64,000 nt of DNA from Apium graveolens (GCF_009905375.1 NC_133650.1:289590423-289654422), one strand, 5' to 3'; shown: positions 47,969-61,064, numbered from the stretch's first letter. The notes: generated by a model from the letters alone, not told the origin. A program made the numbers and translations.

Positions 47969-49648
47969 ATGACCAGGCTATTGTACATTTCACTCTGCCT
48001 ATGTCTCCCTTTTTCTCTCCCAAGCAGAGGATTATGACTTTGCTGCTTCAACCTCGAAACCTACCCTGACATCTCCACCACCTCCAGAGAATTATAACCA
48101 AGATCAAAACAAGGCACCGTCCAAGCCCAACATCGCCATGATTGTAGTTGCTCTGACATCCACTTTCATAATCGGGTTCCTAATATTTCTCTATTTGAAG
48201 CACTCAAAGACCATAAACACTGGGTATCCCCACAATTCCAGAGGAAACGTAGAGCCTTGCATTACCCGTAGAAACTCTGGTATCGATCCCAATTTCATAG
48301 ATTTGCTGCCAGTTTTTCGGTTTAGTTCACTCAAAGGTCAAATAGACAGACTAGAATGCACAGTTTGCTTGACAAACTATGAAGCCTTGGAAGTGCTAAG
48401 ATTACTCCCAAAATGCAAACACGCGTACCATGTAGAATGTGTTGATACATGGCTAGACTCTCATTCTACTTCCCCACTTTGTCGCTGTCGAGTTAACCCA
48501 GAAGATATACTTCTAATCGAACACAACACAACTGTAAGTGTAGCTCTAAAAGAGCAGTCTCAACTAAACCATGATCAAGAACTTGTTGCAGCCTTTCATC
48601 GATGCCCCCGCAGGCATTCATCTGCAGGTGAGGGGAAAAGTAATAATGGCGATAGGTACCTCCAAATTATTGTACAAAAACCAATAGGTTCACGAAGATC
48701 ATTAGGGGGTCGTTTGATTCGGCTCATTCTGATATCAGATATGTCGTTCATTTCAAACTCATACTTGGTGTTTGGTTTACTGTTTTTGAAATCGGATACT
48801 CATTCTTTATATCCATGGAATCAGATTTGATATCTTAGTGGAGGTGGTTTGAGAGAGGAGTATGAGGTATCAAATTAAATTTTATTATTTTATTTTTATA
48901 TATTAAGTTAAATACAATCTTAAATATATATTTTAAATATCATGTTGTTTAATTTTAAATAAGTTGTACTTATTTTTATTTAATACAAATTAGTAATATT
49001 TAATTTTATTTGTTTTAAAATTATAAATTAACATTGAAATTTTAAAATTTTAACTTTTTTTGTTTGTAAGTTGTATAACTAACTTAAATTCGATATATGC
49101 AACATATAAAAGTTTGATTCAATCACTGAATCAAAAATATTTAAATCAAACAGATTTCATTCCAGCACCGAACCAAACACATTATATCAAGAATGATTCC
49201 TCAACTCTATTCCTTATTCCAAACTCATACCGTTTTCTGATCCAAGCGACCCTTAGATAGTTCAATGAAATCCAAGAAAGTGGAATCAGCGTCAATGGGA
49301 TGCTTCGGAAGTAACCGAAAAGATGAGCTCTTACTGGCCAGAAAAGAAAACAAATTGGAGCGGCGAATAGAGCACCAGATTGTAGTGTCCTCAGATATCA
49401 ACCGGCAGAGATGGAGCGATGTACATCCATCAAATATGTTGTATATAAGGTCGGAGTTGCTGATGACCGATACCCGAAGAGTGTTGGCAGCCTCGGAGAA
49501 GGATGATAAGAGGGGTAAGGAGGGAAATAAAGAGAGTGGCAGAAGGGTAATAAAAAAGAGAAGTGTGTCAGAAATTACGAGCAGGAAGAGGAGTATTGAG
49601 ATGCAACAGCAAAGGCAAGAAGGTTTTGTTGTCAGGTGGTTGGCTTGA
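47969..49648 (+). pseudogene. ATL-type RING-H2 E3 ligase pseudogene, split by a MITE
   Basis: A membrane-anchored RING-H2 ubiquitin ligase of the ATL42/ATL43 kind, with three independent lesions. (1) The signal peptide (MTRLLYISLCLCLPFSL, from the ATG at 47969) is in a different frame from the following AEDYDFAAST and Pro-rich linker. (2) In the RING, CTVCLTNYE ... CKHAYHVECVDTWLD is normal. The expected Cys in the S-T-C-P-L-C motif is Ser (codon TCC at 48471), removing a zinc ligand. (3) A 548-bp MITE (48705-49252) breaks the coding sequence after GSRRSL; beyond it the same frame resumes at 49256 and gives the usual C-terminal region with RQRWSDVHPSN and RSVSEIT. The membrane helix (VVALTSTFIIGFLIFLYLK) and the GLD-like GIDPNFIDLLPVF are intact. 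Family members are single-exon genes of about 400 residues. Confidence 0.88.
48705..49252. mobile_element. PIF/Harbinger-like MITE inserted in the ATL coding sequence
   Basis: 548 bp flanked by TTA (48702-48704 and 49253-49255). Ends GGGGGTCGTTTGATTCG and, inverted, GGGTCGCTTGGATCAG. The reading frame of the host gene is continuous when the insert and one TTA are left out. Interior AT-rich, no ORF of note. Confidence 0.85.
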
Positions 49649-50702
49649 ATTATACTCCACCAACACCAACTTCACAATCCACTTCCACTTCCATCCCATA
49701 GTAGGTGTATTTCTATTGCAGGACTAGAGAGATTTATCTCTACTGGCAACAGCTGCTTATCTCATTATCTCTCATCTTCCCATGCCTTTTGAGTTTCTAA
49801 TATCTTTGCATATCTCACCCTCCCAGCAACTTCCAAAGTGAATGAGATGTTCGCTAATTTATAAAATGATTTTTGTGTCTGGAAGATCAGTACAAAAGAA
49901 TGTATCAAAAGCCCAATAAAAATGTGTAAGTGGTGAGATTAAAACCTGCCAAGGTGTGCAATAAAAGCAAAACAGAAGAAAGTATAAAAACAACATGAAA
50001 TTATAATGCGCTAAAAAAATTGGTGAAACCTTTTAACTGTAATGATGTAATCTTGCAAGCCCACCTTGTGGTAAGTGGTAACTATTTATACTAGGACATG
50101 CTGTCCCAATTAGGCATTGGCGACAAGGCTATAACTGCTATAACTGGTAAGGTCCTCAAATGGGTTCAATTAGTAGTAGCTCGTCTTGTGCCCTACATGG
50201 TATATCTCCCCTACTGAGTACTTTCCCTGACTGATACAGTGCATTCTAAGGCCTTCGCGAGGAAGCAAATCAGAACTCTTGTCGCCATTTTTGAGATGTC
50301 CACTGCATGAAACTCACCCTCTCAAAATAATCACCCTCCCAACCCTGTTTCTGAGTAGGACACACTGGGTCTGTTTCGTTTTGATTTGCAGTATGAAGCC
50401 AACTTGGAAAGAAATTATCCCCTACTGAACATGTCTTACAATTATATTATAAAGCCCACTTAAAAAGATATTATCAACAACTGAATTTGGATAGACTTTA
50501 ATCACATTATATCACCTGTACTTACAGTAGAGATCAATTGCAACACAAACGATTATACAGAGATAAAAACAATAGGATACCCAATGTCTGCAGAATTTAG
50601 CACAAATTTGTGATTTATAAAACTGGAAGTGCTTTAAACTTTTGTTTTACCAAAAATAGAAGGGAATTGCTCCCATATACATCATCTGCTAGATTTTGGT
50701 CT
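49649..50702. other. Intergenic DNA between the ATL pseudogene and AP-2 sigma
   Basis: No gene or transposon termini recognised; the right part is presumably the AP-2 sigma 3' UTR. Confidence 0.4.
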
Positions 50703-53689
50703 TCAATCTTGCTTCTCTAATTCACCCATTCTTTCGATAATTGCCTGCATAGTAAATTGAAAATCAGTACAAGAACTCTTTTTTTGCTATACCAAAAAGG
50801 AAACAATAATGTGTGCAGAGTTGAGCAATTGGCAAGTATGAGAAGACTGTACATACCTTTTTGCTAGTTTCTTGAAGTTCCCCGGCAAGAATGAACTCGT
50901 CCAGAATCAAGTACACCTTTTGATGAAGGAGTCACATTAAAAAAACAAATATAAAGAAAAATATGTCAAGTGATTGTGCCAGCAAAGATGAAGTTCAAGA
51001 TTGTATGATTGTTAATAGAAATTACAAATAGGTCACACAGCTTTTTGAAGAGAGATGATTTTTCACTCTTCCCTACATTTTTTGTCTTGAAATAAAAGTT
51101 CAAAACTGAGAGATTAAGAGTTCTACGCACATCTTCAGAATTTGCAAGTTGCAATTATGTTGTTAAAAAATATTAGCATGTAACCTGTGCCAAACACAGG
51201 CTAATTTAACTGTATCAATTGAACATCAAGAACATTATTTAAATCAGATGTAAAATAAAAAGATAAAAATATTTTATAAAATAGCTACTCTTAGTACTAT
51301 AATCAAATTTAAAAAAATAGTGGAATCTTTCTTTGTTAAAAATCATTATTGTTAGTATTAAAAATTCGAAAAAAATTATGGCTTACTTTAATTTAATAAA
51401 TTAAAATAATTATAATTACTCAAAAAAATTAGTATAACGTTTTATCTTATAATTTAAAATTATATACCTAGTTACTTACTTTTCGTATTAAGATTTTACA
51501 GTGTATTTTACGTATTTGTTTACTTTTTTTGGGTATGAGTCATTCATATTATTGTTAAAAAAGGAATGACATTCTGAGTGTAGAAACAATGACACGACTG
51601 GAAGTAAAACATATCATATAATATTTTTTAATACTTAACTATATGTTATAATATGAAATTATTGTGCGATTATAAACAAAAAAATTATTGCATTGTTCAT
51701 GTTCATCAGGTAATCAAGTTCCCGCTTTCATTCAGGAGCGAGAAATCTGACAACCTTAACTTGCTAATCATAGTTTGACAAAATCTCTAGTCTCGTCTAA
51801 CTAAATCAAATTAAAAAGAAACTTAAATAAGAAAATTACAATTATAGTCAGATTCGCAGCAAACTCTAGTCACTGAATCATATTTGCAATTTATCACATT
51901 CAAATTAAACTACTTAAACTATTCACTATTCTGTAGCTGTCTTTTTCGGCCCGTGTTTTTTATCGTTGTACTGCACAACACCAAACACAAAGCATTGCTG
52001 GTTCGCCAAAATAAACATATAATAAAACTAGAATATCACCAGTATTACAGCAGAAAATTATTTACTAGTTACAATGACTTTTTTTCTGGGAAGTACAACA
52101 TACCTATTACCTTTGTTAATGGCACAGTAAAGTGAAGCGAAATCACCTTAACAGTTAACAGTCTTGCAAATAACTAGGATATCTAAAAAAGGGAAAAGCA
52201 AGGATTTCTAGTTTCGTACCTTGTGAAAGTTAAATACCAGATCTAGCTCGCACACATTGCTGAAGAAGTGATCCAGTATCTCAACAAACAAATGGATACA
52301 CTCTAAATATGCTAACTCGTTATCAGTTATATCAACACATAGTGAGAAAAACAATCCAGCATATCTCCTGTAGATAACCTTATGAGTTCGAAACTGCAAG
52401 ACAAAAAGAGCAAGTTACACAGCAGTTCAGTAGCTAGTATTAGGAAATATATTCAGAATGGTAAAATCAAAGACTTAAAACATGTGAATGAGGATTGAAG
52501 GGAGTTATTCATGTTAAAACCGCATAGTATGAATGAAAAGTACCGGGTTGTATGTGAAAATAGAAACTTGCTTTATTATCTAAAATACTTATCAATGTAG
52601 TCAAAATATCAAATATAAATACAATACATATTAGCAGTAGAATTCATCCCAACTTTTGTTTTGGTAACAAAAGGCTCCAAATCTAAATAAAGTCTCAATG
52701 TACACAGCCTTATCCATGATTTTCACAGTGAAGTTTCCAAGATTTCGAAGTTGGAACTGTGACATAGCTGATGCAGAACAGCTAGTAAACATTCAACCAT
52801 AGTGCAAAGCATCCACCTTCTTCGTAATGTATTTAGGTGTTTACATTATTTTAAATTTGCTTTTTGTATCAGCAGCTGTATTGTCATTCTCTCTCATCTA
52901 TCACCTCTATTCGTAAGAACTTCAAGCATCACTAAACTTCCAAATACGGTATCGCCCCTCATCTAAACAGCACCCTAAAGTGAACCAACCTATAAAACGA
53001 AAGACTCCATGTCTGTACATCTAAAACAAAGCAAAACGCACACCCTAAAACAACTTCAAAATCCTCAAGTATACTCTCTAACATATGCATTATCCTAAAC
53101 GCAAATTTACCACATTAAATGTTCAAGCCAAGCCCTTTAATCAGAACCGCCTAAATTACAAAAATGCATTCAATGTGAAGTTATTAACAATGCAACATTT
53201 TTTACGGAAGAAGGGAGGCAAGCATAAGAAACTAATAAAAAAGATCCCCGGTCCATTTAGTTGTCACAATAAGTAACAATGAATCGGCTAATATACAACA
53301 GAACTTCAACCGATTATCATCAACAAAAAAAAAGAGAAGAAATAAAGACGCAAACCTCGACGAAATTAGTGAACTTGGGATCTCTATTGACAACCAATCG
53401 ATGAACCTAAACAATTAAAAAAAGGAAATAAAAAACCCTAGAGTTAAAGGGAAACAATAGAAAATTATAACAAGAAGGGGGGCAGGGGGGAGACCTCGTA
53501 TTCAACTTTATGTTTCTCAGATTCCTCAAGAGGGACATAATACTTGGCAAGACGTGTCTTGCCTTGCCTGTTCTGGAGCAATATGAATCGGATCTGCATT
53601 CAAAAAAACACAATTAATACCCTTATTATAATTACTATCATTATGTAATTGTTAAGAAAATCTTTGAAATGAAAAGGGTTTGGTACCAT
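50703..53689 (-). CDS. AP2S: AP-2 complex subunit sigma (clathrin adaptor small chain)
   Basis: Six coding exons on the minus strand: 53687-53689 (the ATG alone), 53495-53593, 53356-53406, 52220-52393, 50857-50916, 50703-50744. All introns are GT-AG and the joined frame is 142 residues, the standard length for plant AP-2 sigma (AP17). Landmarks are [18 protein letters not shown] at the N terminus, [16 protein letters not shown] in the longin-fold core, [20 protein letters not shown], and [18 protein letters not shown] near the C terminus. The protein is the small chain of the AP-2 heterotetramer, which links clathrin to plasma membrane cargo and helps bind acidic dileucine signals. No disrupting change is seen, so the copy is probably functional. 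The 1.3-kb intron 50917-52219 holds no recognisable element. The 5' UTR extends to about 53800. Confidence 0.97.
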
Positions 53690-53799
53690 TTTTGATGAAT
53701 CGGCGATGAAACGGAAGTAGTAGCAGCAACTGCTTTGTCTGTATGGCTCGATCTTGTTTTTCTTTTCTTTGGGGTCAAAATCAAGAAGCTTAGACAACT

Positions 53800-55895
53800 A
53801 GTATCCAATACACGACTTTTCTTTTTCCTGTGTTTTGGTTAGTATTTTATGTCATGCTCTTAGAGGTAAAATTTAATAATATGACAAAAAAAATAATGAT
53901 AAGATTTAAATTGTGTTTTTTAAGAAAGCAAAAAGAAAAATGAAATGACTTTTTATTTAACTAAAAATAAATAATTAGAGAAATTATCAAAATTATTAAT
54001 TTTTCTAAATTTTTTTGGGATTTTACTATTTTCAGAAAATATTTGTAAAAATACGGTACAAACAAAATCAACGTGCAAGTATTTATATCGAGTTGTTTTG
54101 GTTGCATTTGACATTGCCGGACGAGTACAAGCACAATTACATAATTTTCAAAATTAACCATATATTTTTTTGTTGAAAAATTAAAGTCTTCTAGATTATT
54201 TTGCTATCTAATTATTATTTTTGAGATATAAGAAAATAATAATATTCTTTATTGCTTAGGTCATTTTTACGAACACAGCACAAATAATTATATCCTAATT
54301 TAATTAGAGTAAAGGAGTTTTGATGGTAAATTTTTATGATTTGGTCGTCAGGAATAAATCGGTAAATAACCAATTATGGATGTGGGATGAAAAAAATATT
54401 AATAATTACTAATTAACAGTTATACAAACCTAAACACCCTGAACACATACGGATGAGGGGATGAGAACCTGCACACTGCAGTCTGAAGTATTGCATTTTC
54501 TCCAGGTACATAATAACATTATTATTGTGTTATTCACTATTTGACAAACTAAATTGTTGGTATTAGACTATATTACAATTTTTAGAGAATTATTAATTTA
54601 TTGATGTCCAGCATGAAGGTTTATATTTACATTATACATAACAACACGTGATGATTTGGTTGATGTCGTAGAAAATGTAGCTGCTGAAACCTTTTCACCA
54701 TGATATGATTGTATTCCTGAGTATGACACAGGGCAGGAAGTCACCTGTTATAATCAATTTTCTTAATATCAAACTTTATCTAAAAATAACTACACAACAA
54801 GTTCCTGAAGCAAGCCAAAATTGTCTTGGTGAAGTCAAACGAATCGGAGATTTTATTTGGAAAGGAATTGCATAAACATAACTACAGATGTATCTTGATA
54901 TGTTCTGTTTCAATGTATCAACATAGAAAATCTAGCTAACAGCTCTATACAACTCTGAAAATAATTTTCAAGTATGCTCTGATCTAGGACACATAGTAGT
55001 TAATACATAAAACAGAACACACATTGACCAATCCATCAACCATATCTCACAAGTCACAACAATCAAGATTTTTTCTCTAATCTCTGTTAGAGGAAACAAC
55101 AATCCAAAATAGTTTATATAGTGTCAGAAAAAATTAATCACATCCGTCTCTTAGACATCTTTAGAAACATAATATGGTCGAGAAGCGAATTCCCACCTTC
55201 ACCCCTCCCCCAAGTTGTAGGAAAATATGATAATAATAGAAAAAAAAATGTGTTCCTTGAAAGTTATACACACTATGCTATTAAAATGTGAGGATAGATA
55301 TACCTTGTGCATTAGGTAGTATACTACATACAACTTGATAACGTATAAGCAAGAATAGTGCACCCAAAGCCTGTTGATAAAAAAGATAATTAATTGATGA
55401 TTAAATCATTTCTTAAAGTCTAAAGGCAGCTTTATAACTAGCTAATATGACTGAAGACTGAAGTGTGTCGTCCAATTGTATGTGGCACCAATTGTAATAT
55501 GTCTCTTCCAATATGGGAATGATATCACAGTTTTAAAAGTGTCATGCACCATAAACTTTCAATACCAAGTTCTCAATCCAAGATAATGAAAAAAAATATT
55601 ATTCAGAATGTGACTAATTGGAAATTTTTATTTGCAAAATCATGGACTCCATATAAATATATTATTGTTTATGCTAATAGGCTCAGGGTGGTAAATTGAT
55701 TTCAGTATCCTATAATCATCAAGTACGAATAATTATTGATGTATTTATTTAGCATAAAGTAATTTTCCATTAAATATGTCCACCGTATATAGACAAGTAT
55801 CAAATTATCTATAAAATCTGCTCAGACATTACAGGTTTGTAAGAAAATCACCATGCGTCTATTTTTTAACATGATATATAATTTGGAAAAGGTGC
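53800..55895. other. Intergenic DNA, nothing recognised
   Basis: About 2.1 kb of AT-rich sequence, including the likely AP-2 sigma promoter at its left. No ORF with family features and no repeat termini seen. Confidence 0.4.
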
Positions 55896-58330
55896 ACTAT
55901 GAATGTGTTGAAACACCAAGCTCACACAACGAAGAAACTAGAATTCAGCGTAACAAGCAACGGTAAGAAAAGTATAATAATGTAACAGATGAGCTCAGGA
56001 ATGAACGAAACAAGCGATGTCGAGAAAGGCCACACCCAGAGAGAAAAGGTACCGAGGTTGTAGATTAGTAACTAAAGTTAATTATTTTCGCTTAACAATA
56101 ATTTTTTTATTCATAGTGCATTTTTAATGGTACTTATGTTGTATAACAATCAATGTTTTAACTAGGTATTAAAGATATTGTTTTTATCCTAGGCAATTAG
56201 TCAGAAATCTATATTGCAAAAGTTATACATTAAAGGTTATTTTGCACCATGTAAGTTAAGAATTTATTTTAAAGGTATTTTCCTACAGAAACTGATGAGC
56301 AAAGGGCTGCACGAAACCAACGACGACGTGAACAACAAGTAACTTTGCTACAAAGTAAGTGTAACATATAGTACACTGATTAAAAGTTTGGAGTTGTAAT
56401 TAATACAATAACTATATGTACTTATTATTTAATTTTGCAAAAGTCATAATCATAGTTGTTTTGCACTATATTGCTATGTAAGTTAAGGACGCATTTAAAC
56501 ATTTGTTTTCTTACAAAAAATGGCGATCAAAGAAATGCGTGAAACCAACGACGACGTGAACAACGAGCCGAGAAAAAAGAACTTCACTATAAAGTAAGAG
56601 TTAATTATATTATCCTGATTAATAGTTTTTCCATTTGAATAATATAATAAGTAACTACCTGACATGCAGATACTTCTGGTCCCGATGTGCCCAAGGATTC
56701 AATTCAAATGATCAGAAGAGGAACTTTGAGAACAAAAGGTAACACACCATATCCTAAATAAATAAAAGAGAAGAGAAAGAACTTTAATATTTAATAAATA
56801 TCTTACTTTATTATAGCATTCGCGGAAGTTAACACACAGACAAGAAACAAAATAAATACCATTAAGTCGAATTTTGGTAAGTTCCTTTTCATATATATTA
56901 CATCGTCTAATGTGTATAATATAAAAAATGGATTCTCATGTGTTATAATGGATAATAATATTTACATGTAGCTACTGGAAATTTTGTTTAAAATATTAGA
57001 TTGCCATACCAGGAGTGCATGCATTGTGAAGCGATAATATGGAGATATGAAAGAACAAAAAGACAAGAGCTTACAAATTCTTGGGGATTTTCACTATGCT
57101 GCAGTGAGGGAAAAGTAAAATTGCCTAAGTTAAGGGAAACTCCGCCAGAGTTAAAAAATTTATTAGACGAATCTAACCAGTTAAGCAAATTATTTTGCAA
57201 GTACTCTTGGATGTACAATAATGTATTTGCATCTACATCTACCGGCGGAAAGATAAACAACACACTTAACCATGGGGGCGACCCTTTTGTGAATCGTGTG
57301 TATAGAGAGATTTATCATCAAATAGGCTCTTTATTACCAGAAGATGACTCCAAAGTTGTTCACAAATTTATATGCTTGAAAATGAACAAGAATTAGAAAG
57401 GCGCCTAAATTTTCCAAATGGTCCACAACCTTTGGACAACTAAATAGTAGAGCCACTTTCAAGAATGTTGGATCGTGAGAATAAATTGATTAAATTCTAT
57501 CGTCAAGCTCGGGACCGCAATAAAGAAAAAGATTCTCAGCCCTTCAGAATTCGTTTGGTGGCAAATAGAGGTCGGGAAAATGCAAACCCTACAAATGCTT
57601 TTGAATTTGCAGCATTAGTTCCTAACAATATCTTCATTGATAATAGAGATATTATTTTAGAATACAAGGGGGTGATTTACAAAGAATTTCAGAACTTAAT
57701 CCAACTTACATGGCTCTCTACTATCCATTACTATTCCCATATGCTGAAGATGGTTTTAGAACTGATATACTAAATTATGGTGTTTCCGCACATTTACCAA
57801 CCAAACGAGACCAAGTCTCAATGAGAGCATATTATGCTTACCGTCTTCAACATCGTAATAATGAAGGCCACACAGTCATTCGAGGAGGAAGATTATTCTT
57901 GAAATATGTGGTTGATGCATATTCATGTATTGAACACGCCAGAATATTATGGGTCATAACACATCAAGAAATATTAAGGGCTGAACTATATAATAATATT
58001 GTAGATTGTGTTAATCGTGGAGATGTGGATGCCAAATCCGTAGGCTAGCGGATAGTTTTACCAGCTTCATTTACGGGAAGTCCACGATATATGCAGCAAA
58101 ACTATCAAGATTGCATGGCCGCCTGCAGGAAATTGGGAAGCCCCGATTTGTTTATCACTTTTACATGCAATCCGGCTTGGCCAGAAATTAAAGAAGCATG
58201 TACTAAGATTCCTAACCAAACCCCTGATGTTAGGCCTGATTTTTTTTACAGATATTCAAGATTAAGCTTGAAATGCTTTTAGAAGACTTGACCCAAAATC
58301 ATGTGCTTGGAAAAGCTATTGGAGGTAACT
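55895..58330 (+). pseudogene. Helitron Rep/helicase N-terminal fragment with leader exons
   Basis: From 57001 to 58310 the sequence encodes the N-terminal part of a plant Helitron replicase-helicase. CMHCEAIIWRYERTKR and FSLCCSEGKVKLP (zinc-like region) come first, then MYNNVFASTSTGGKIN, YHQIGSLLPEDDS, FRIRLVANRGREN, MALYYPLLFPYAEDGF, FLKYVVDAYSCIEHARI and LGSPDLFITFTCNPAWPEI. Stops or shifts lie near 57393, 57720, 58048 and 58255. Upstream are short exon-like blocks with GT-AG borders (about 55900-55962, 55989-56048, 56289-56354, 56519-56593, 56670-56738, 56817-56876) rich in Arg and Glu. The match ends at a possible donor (GGAG/GTAACT, about 58324), before the segment with the HUH histidines and the whole helicase, so it cannot replicate itself. 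Helitron ends (TC..., CTRR with hairpin) were not located. Confidence 0.8.
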
Positions 58331-58350
58331 TTAATTTCCTTGCACTAATT

Positions 58351-58555
58351 ATATCCATATTCATTATTTTAAACATATTACCGTCTTTGTATGCCAACTA
58401 AAACTTTCAAAATATAATAAATAATGAGAATGAATAAAGCGGGGATACACTGCCCATATCCATTATTTTAAACATATTATTGTCTTTGTATGCCAACTAA
58501 AACTTTCAAAATACAATAAATAATGAGAATGAATAAAGCGGGGATACACTGCCCA
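58351..58555. repeat. Two tandem copies of a ~99-bp unit
   Basis: ATATTACCGTCTTTGTATGCC ... GGGATACACTGCCCATAT appears twice in a row (the repeated GTCTTTGTATGCC words start at 58383 and 58482), with only a few differences. It follows the Helitron fragment. Confidence 0.8.
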
Positions 58556-58559
58556 TATT

Positions 58560-60144
58560 CACGCAAGCAACTCCGAAAACTTAAAAATTAGTTATACTTC
58601 AAAATATAGTAAATTACACATTAGGTACTTAAATTTCTGTAAAATAATAAATTTCATGTATGGAAACCACAACGTAGCCTAATGACATTGCACATTAGAT
58701 ACTTAAAGTTATGTTAAACAAAACTGTCATGTATGAAAGCCTCAAAATAGCCTAATGACATATCATGACAAATATAATTTCTGAGTATTTTGAGTAAATA
58801 TACTTAACGGATTTAGAGGACATTGTAAAAGACAAACTTTCTGAATCTTAAAACACAAATAATCTACGGAGGAAAAACTGAATACCTGAGAAATAATAGA
58901 GGTCATCCCCACCAGCGAAAAAATTTATGAAAATTGATTTATGTTGAAACCAGAAGCCACCTTGAAATAGTGCTGGAAAGAGAAGAAGAAGGTGTTACTA
59001 TGCCACAAATTTAACCAGAATTTTTATTGTAGCAATCTCAAGCTAACAAATATGAAAAACATTTGTATTAAAAATTTACAAATAAGTTATAATTTACAAA
59101 GAACAGGTGAATACCACTATCAGACAACCGGTCCATATTAGTAGGAGAAGTAGATAATCACAATAACTAAAAAGAGCAGGTCCTTTTACTTTAGGACTAT
59201 ACTTTGTGATAAAAGTTAAAAGACCATTTAAGATATTTATTTGATTCAGGAAATGATACTAAATTTTGCTACATATTTAAGTTATCAGTTACTAGGTTCA
59301 AGCTTATCTGAATTCTTCTTAAAAAATCAAGCATTATTTTCAGCAGCTAGAGCAAAAAGCAAAAAATTAGGATATTGGCATCAGTTTTGCATAACATTGG
59401 AAAGATAGTAGTTACCATTTATAAAAAGTATGGTGTTGGGAGTTGTATTAAAAATATAATATATATTAAGAAAACTAGGATCGGTAAAGACATAAACATT
59501 GTAAGATGGTGTATAACTCACAAGTAAGATTGCACTGATACCCGATATTCCCAAGTAAGAATGAAACAATTGAAATACTCTTTAATGACATATCATAAAA
59601 TATACTTAATTGATTAATTACCGATGGAAACTACAGCTGTAAAGCATAGAGTAGTTGCCAATTAATTGCAGAGTAGTCAAATAATAACTGGTGTTGTCCA
59701 TTTGCCACTCCAATACGTATAAATGATATTTCAAGGTGCTCTTACAAATTATTCATATGATTAAAACTAATCTACAAAATAAAACTAATCTACAAAATAA
59801 CTTTTACCTATAAATAGTTAATACCCAAAACATTCAATTCACATACCCACGACTTACAAGTTTTTGAAGTCATAAAAAAATTAAACACTCAAACCACAAT
59901 GACTCTCATTACTGAAATGCCCATATTTGTTATATTACTTATACTGGAGCAGTTAACATCAACAAATTTTCTTGATTTCTTTAATTTTTTTTAAGACTTG
60001 GGCAACAACACAAAGGACAGCTACTACAAGGGATACAATATCTTACTTCCATGTTGAAGAGCTATACACATGGGGCAGGAACTCCAACATAGCTACCAGA
60101 AATCACCTACTTAAATTTATACAAATTGCAGGATCATATGACAG
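58560..60144. other. AT-rich DNA, nothing recognised
   Basis: No convincing ORF. A direct duplication of AAAACTAATCTACAAAATA lies at about 59764-59800. The last eight bases before 60145 are a target duplication. Confidence 0.4.
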
Positions 60145-60915
60145 CTAGGAAGCACGAGTGCGGGTGCGGCGGTGCGGGTGCGTGGTGCGGGTGCGTAGTG
60201 CGGGGATACGCGAATTCGGCAAATTTTAAAATATTAGGATTCGGGTGCGGGAGGATACGACAAAAATTTAAATATTCAAAATATATATTATATATATATA
60301 TTCAGTAATTATATTTAAAATAGATAACAAACCAATAATTTATCATCTTTGATATTTAAAAGACATAACAAGAAGCTGTAAAAAAGGGGCATAATAGAAG
60401 CAAACGGTAATCTGCCTAACAAATATAATAATCACCAATTACTTCTTTACGTTATCTTTTACTGCTATATATAGAAATAATAAAAGAAGAAAGAATTGGC
60501 CATTCATTATAATTATATTATAATAACTAGTGGTTGCCACTACACAAGTACACAACACTTGACAAAGTAGTAGTCACAGTCAAACACAACATATACACAC
60601 ACGTATATATACACAAATGCACCACTGTAGTACCCATCTCAACTCCCCGACCACCACAGATCGGCGACGATGGAACACCATAGAACGGCTGGAGATGATG
60701 ACAACTCTCTTTCTATACTCACAATCTTATCTTTTAATTACGATATGTGCCCTTCCCGCACCCCTTTACCGCACCCCCGCGGATCGGAGCAATAAAATAC
60801 GGGGACATGCCGGGTGACGCACGCCGTACGTATATGGCCGCACCCTGCACACCGCCGCACCCGAACGTATCGGGTGTGTAGTACGTCGGGTTAGAGTCGC
60901 ACCCCTGCTTTCCTG
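60145..60915. mobile_element. hAT-type non-autonomous transposon with GC-rich arms
   Basis: Flanked by TATGACAG (60137-60144) and TATGGCAG (60916-60923), an 8-bp duplication with one mismatch. Ends CTAGGAAGCACGAGTGCGGG and, inverted, CAGGAAAGCAGGGGTGCGAC. The arms hold repeated GGTGCGGGTGCG and CCGCACCC words; the interior is AT-rich without a transposase. A cousin in layout of the element at 47106-47914. Confidence 0.7.
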
Positions 60916-61064
60916 TATGGCAGCAATGAAGCAATTTTTATGTTCAATTTCGAATAGTATTACAAAGAAACAGTGGACTATTTGGGCACTACGACTAATC
61001 ATATGAAATACAGCATGAATTATCAGTTAAATATCGCATCCTCTCCAAAATTACAATAAACATA

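Noticed and set aside
48138..48830. 230-codon intact ATL-like gene
   Set aside because: The frame runs into the MITE after GSRRSL, lacks the signal peptide frame and misses a RING Cys, so it is annotated as part of a pseudogene.
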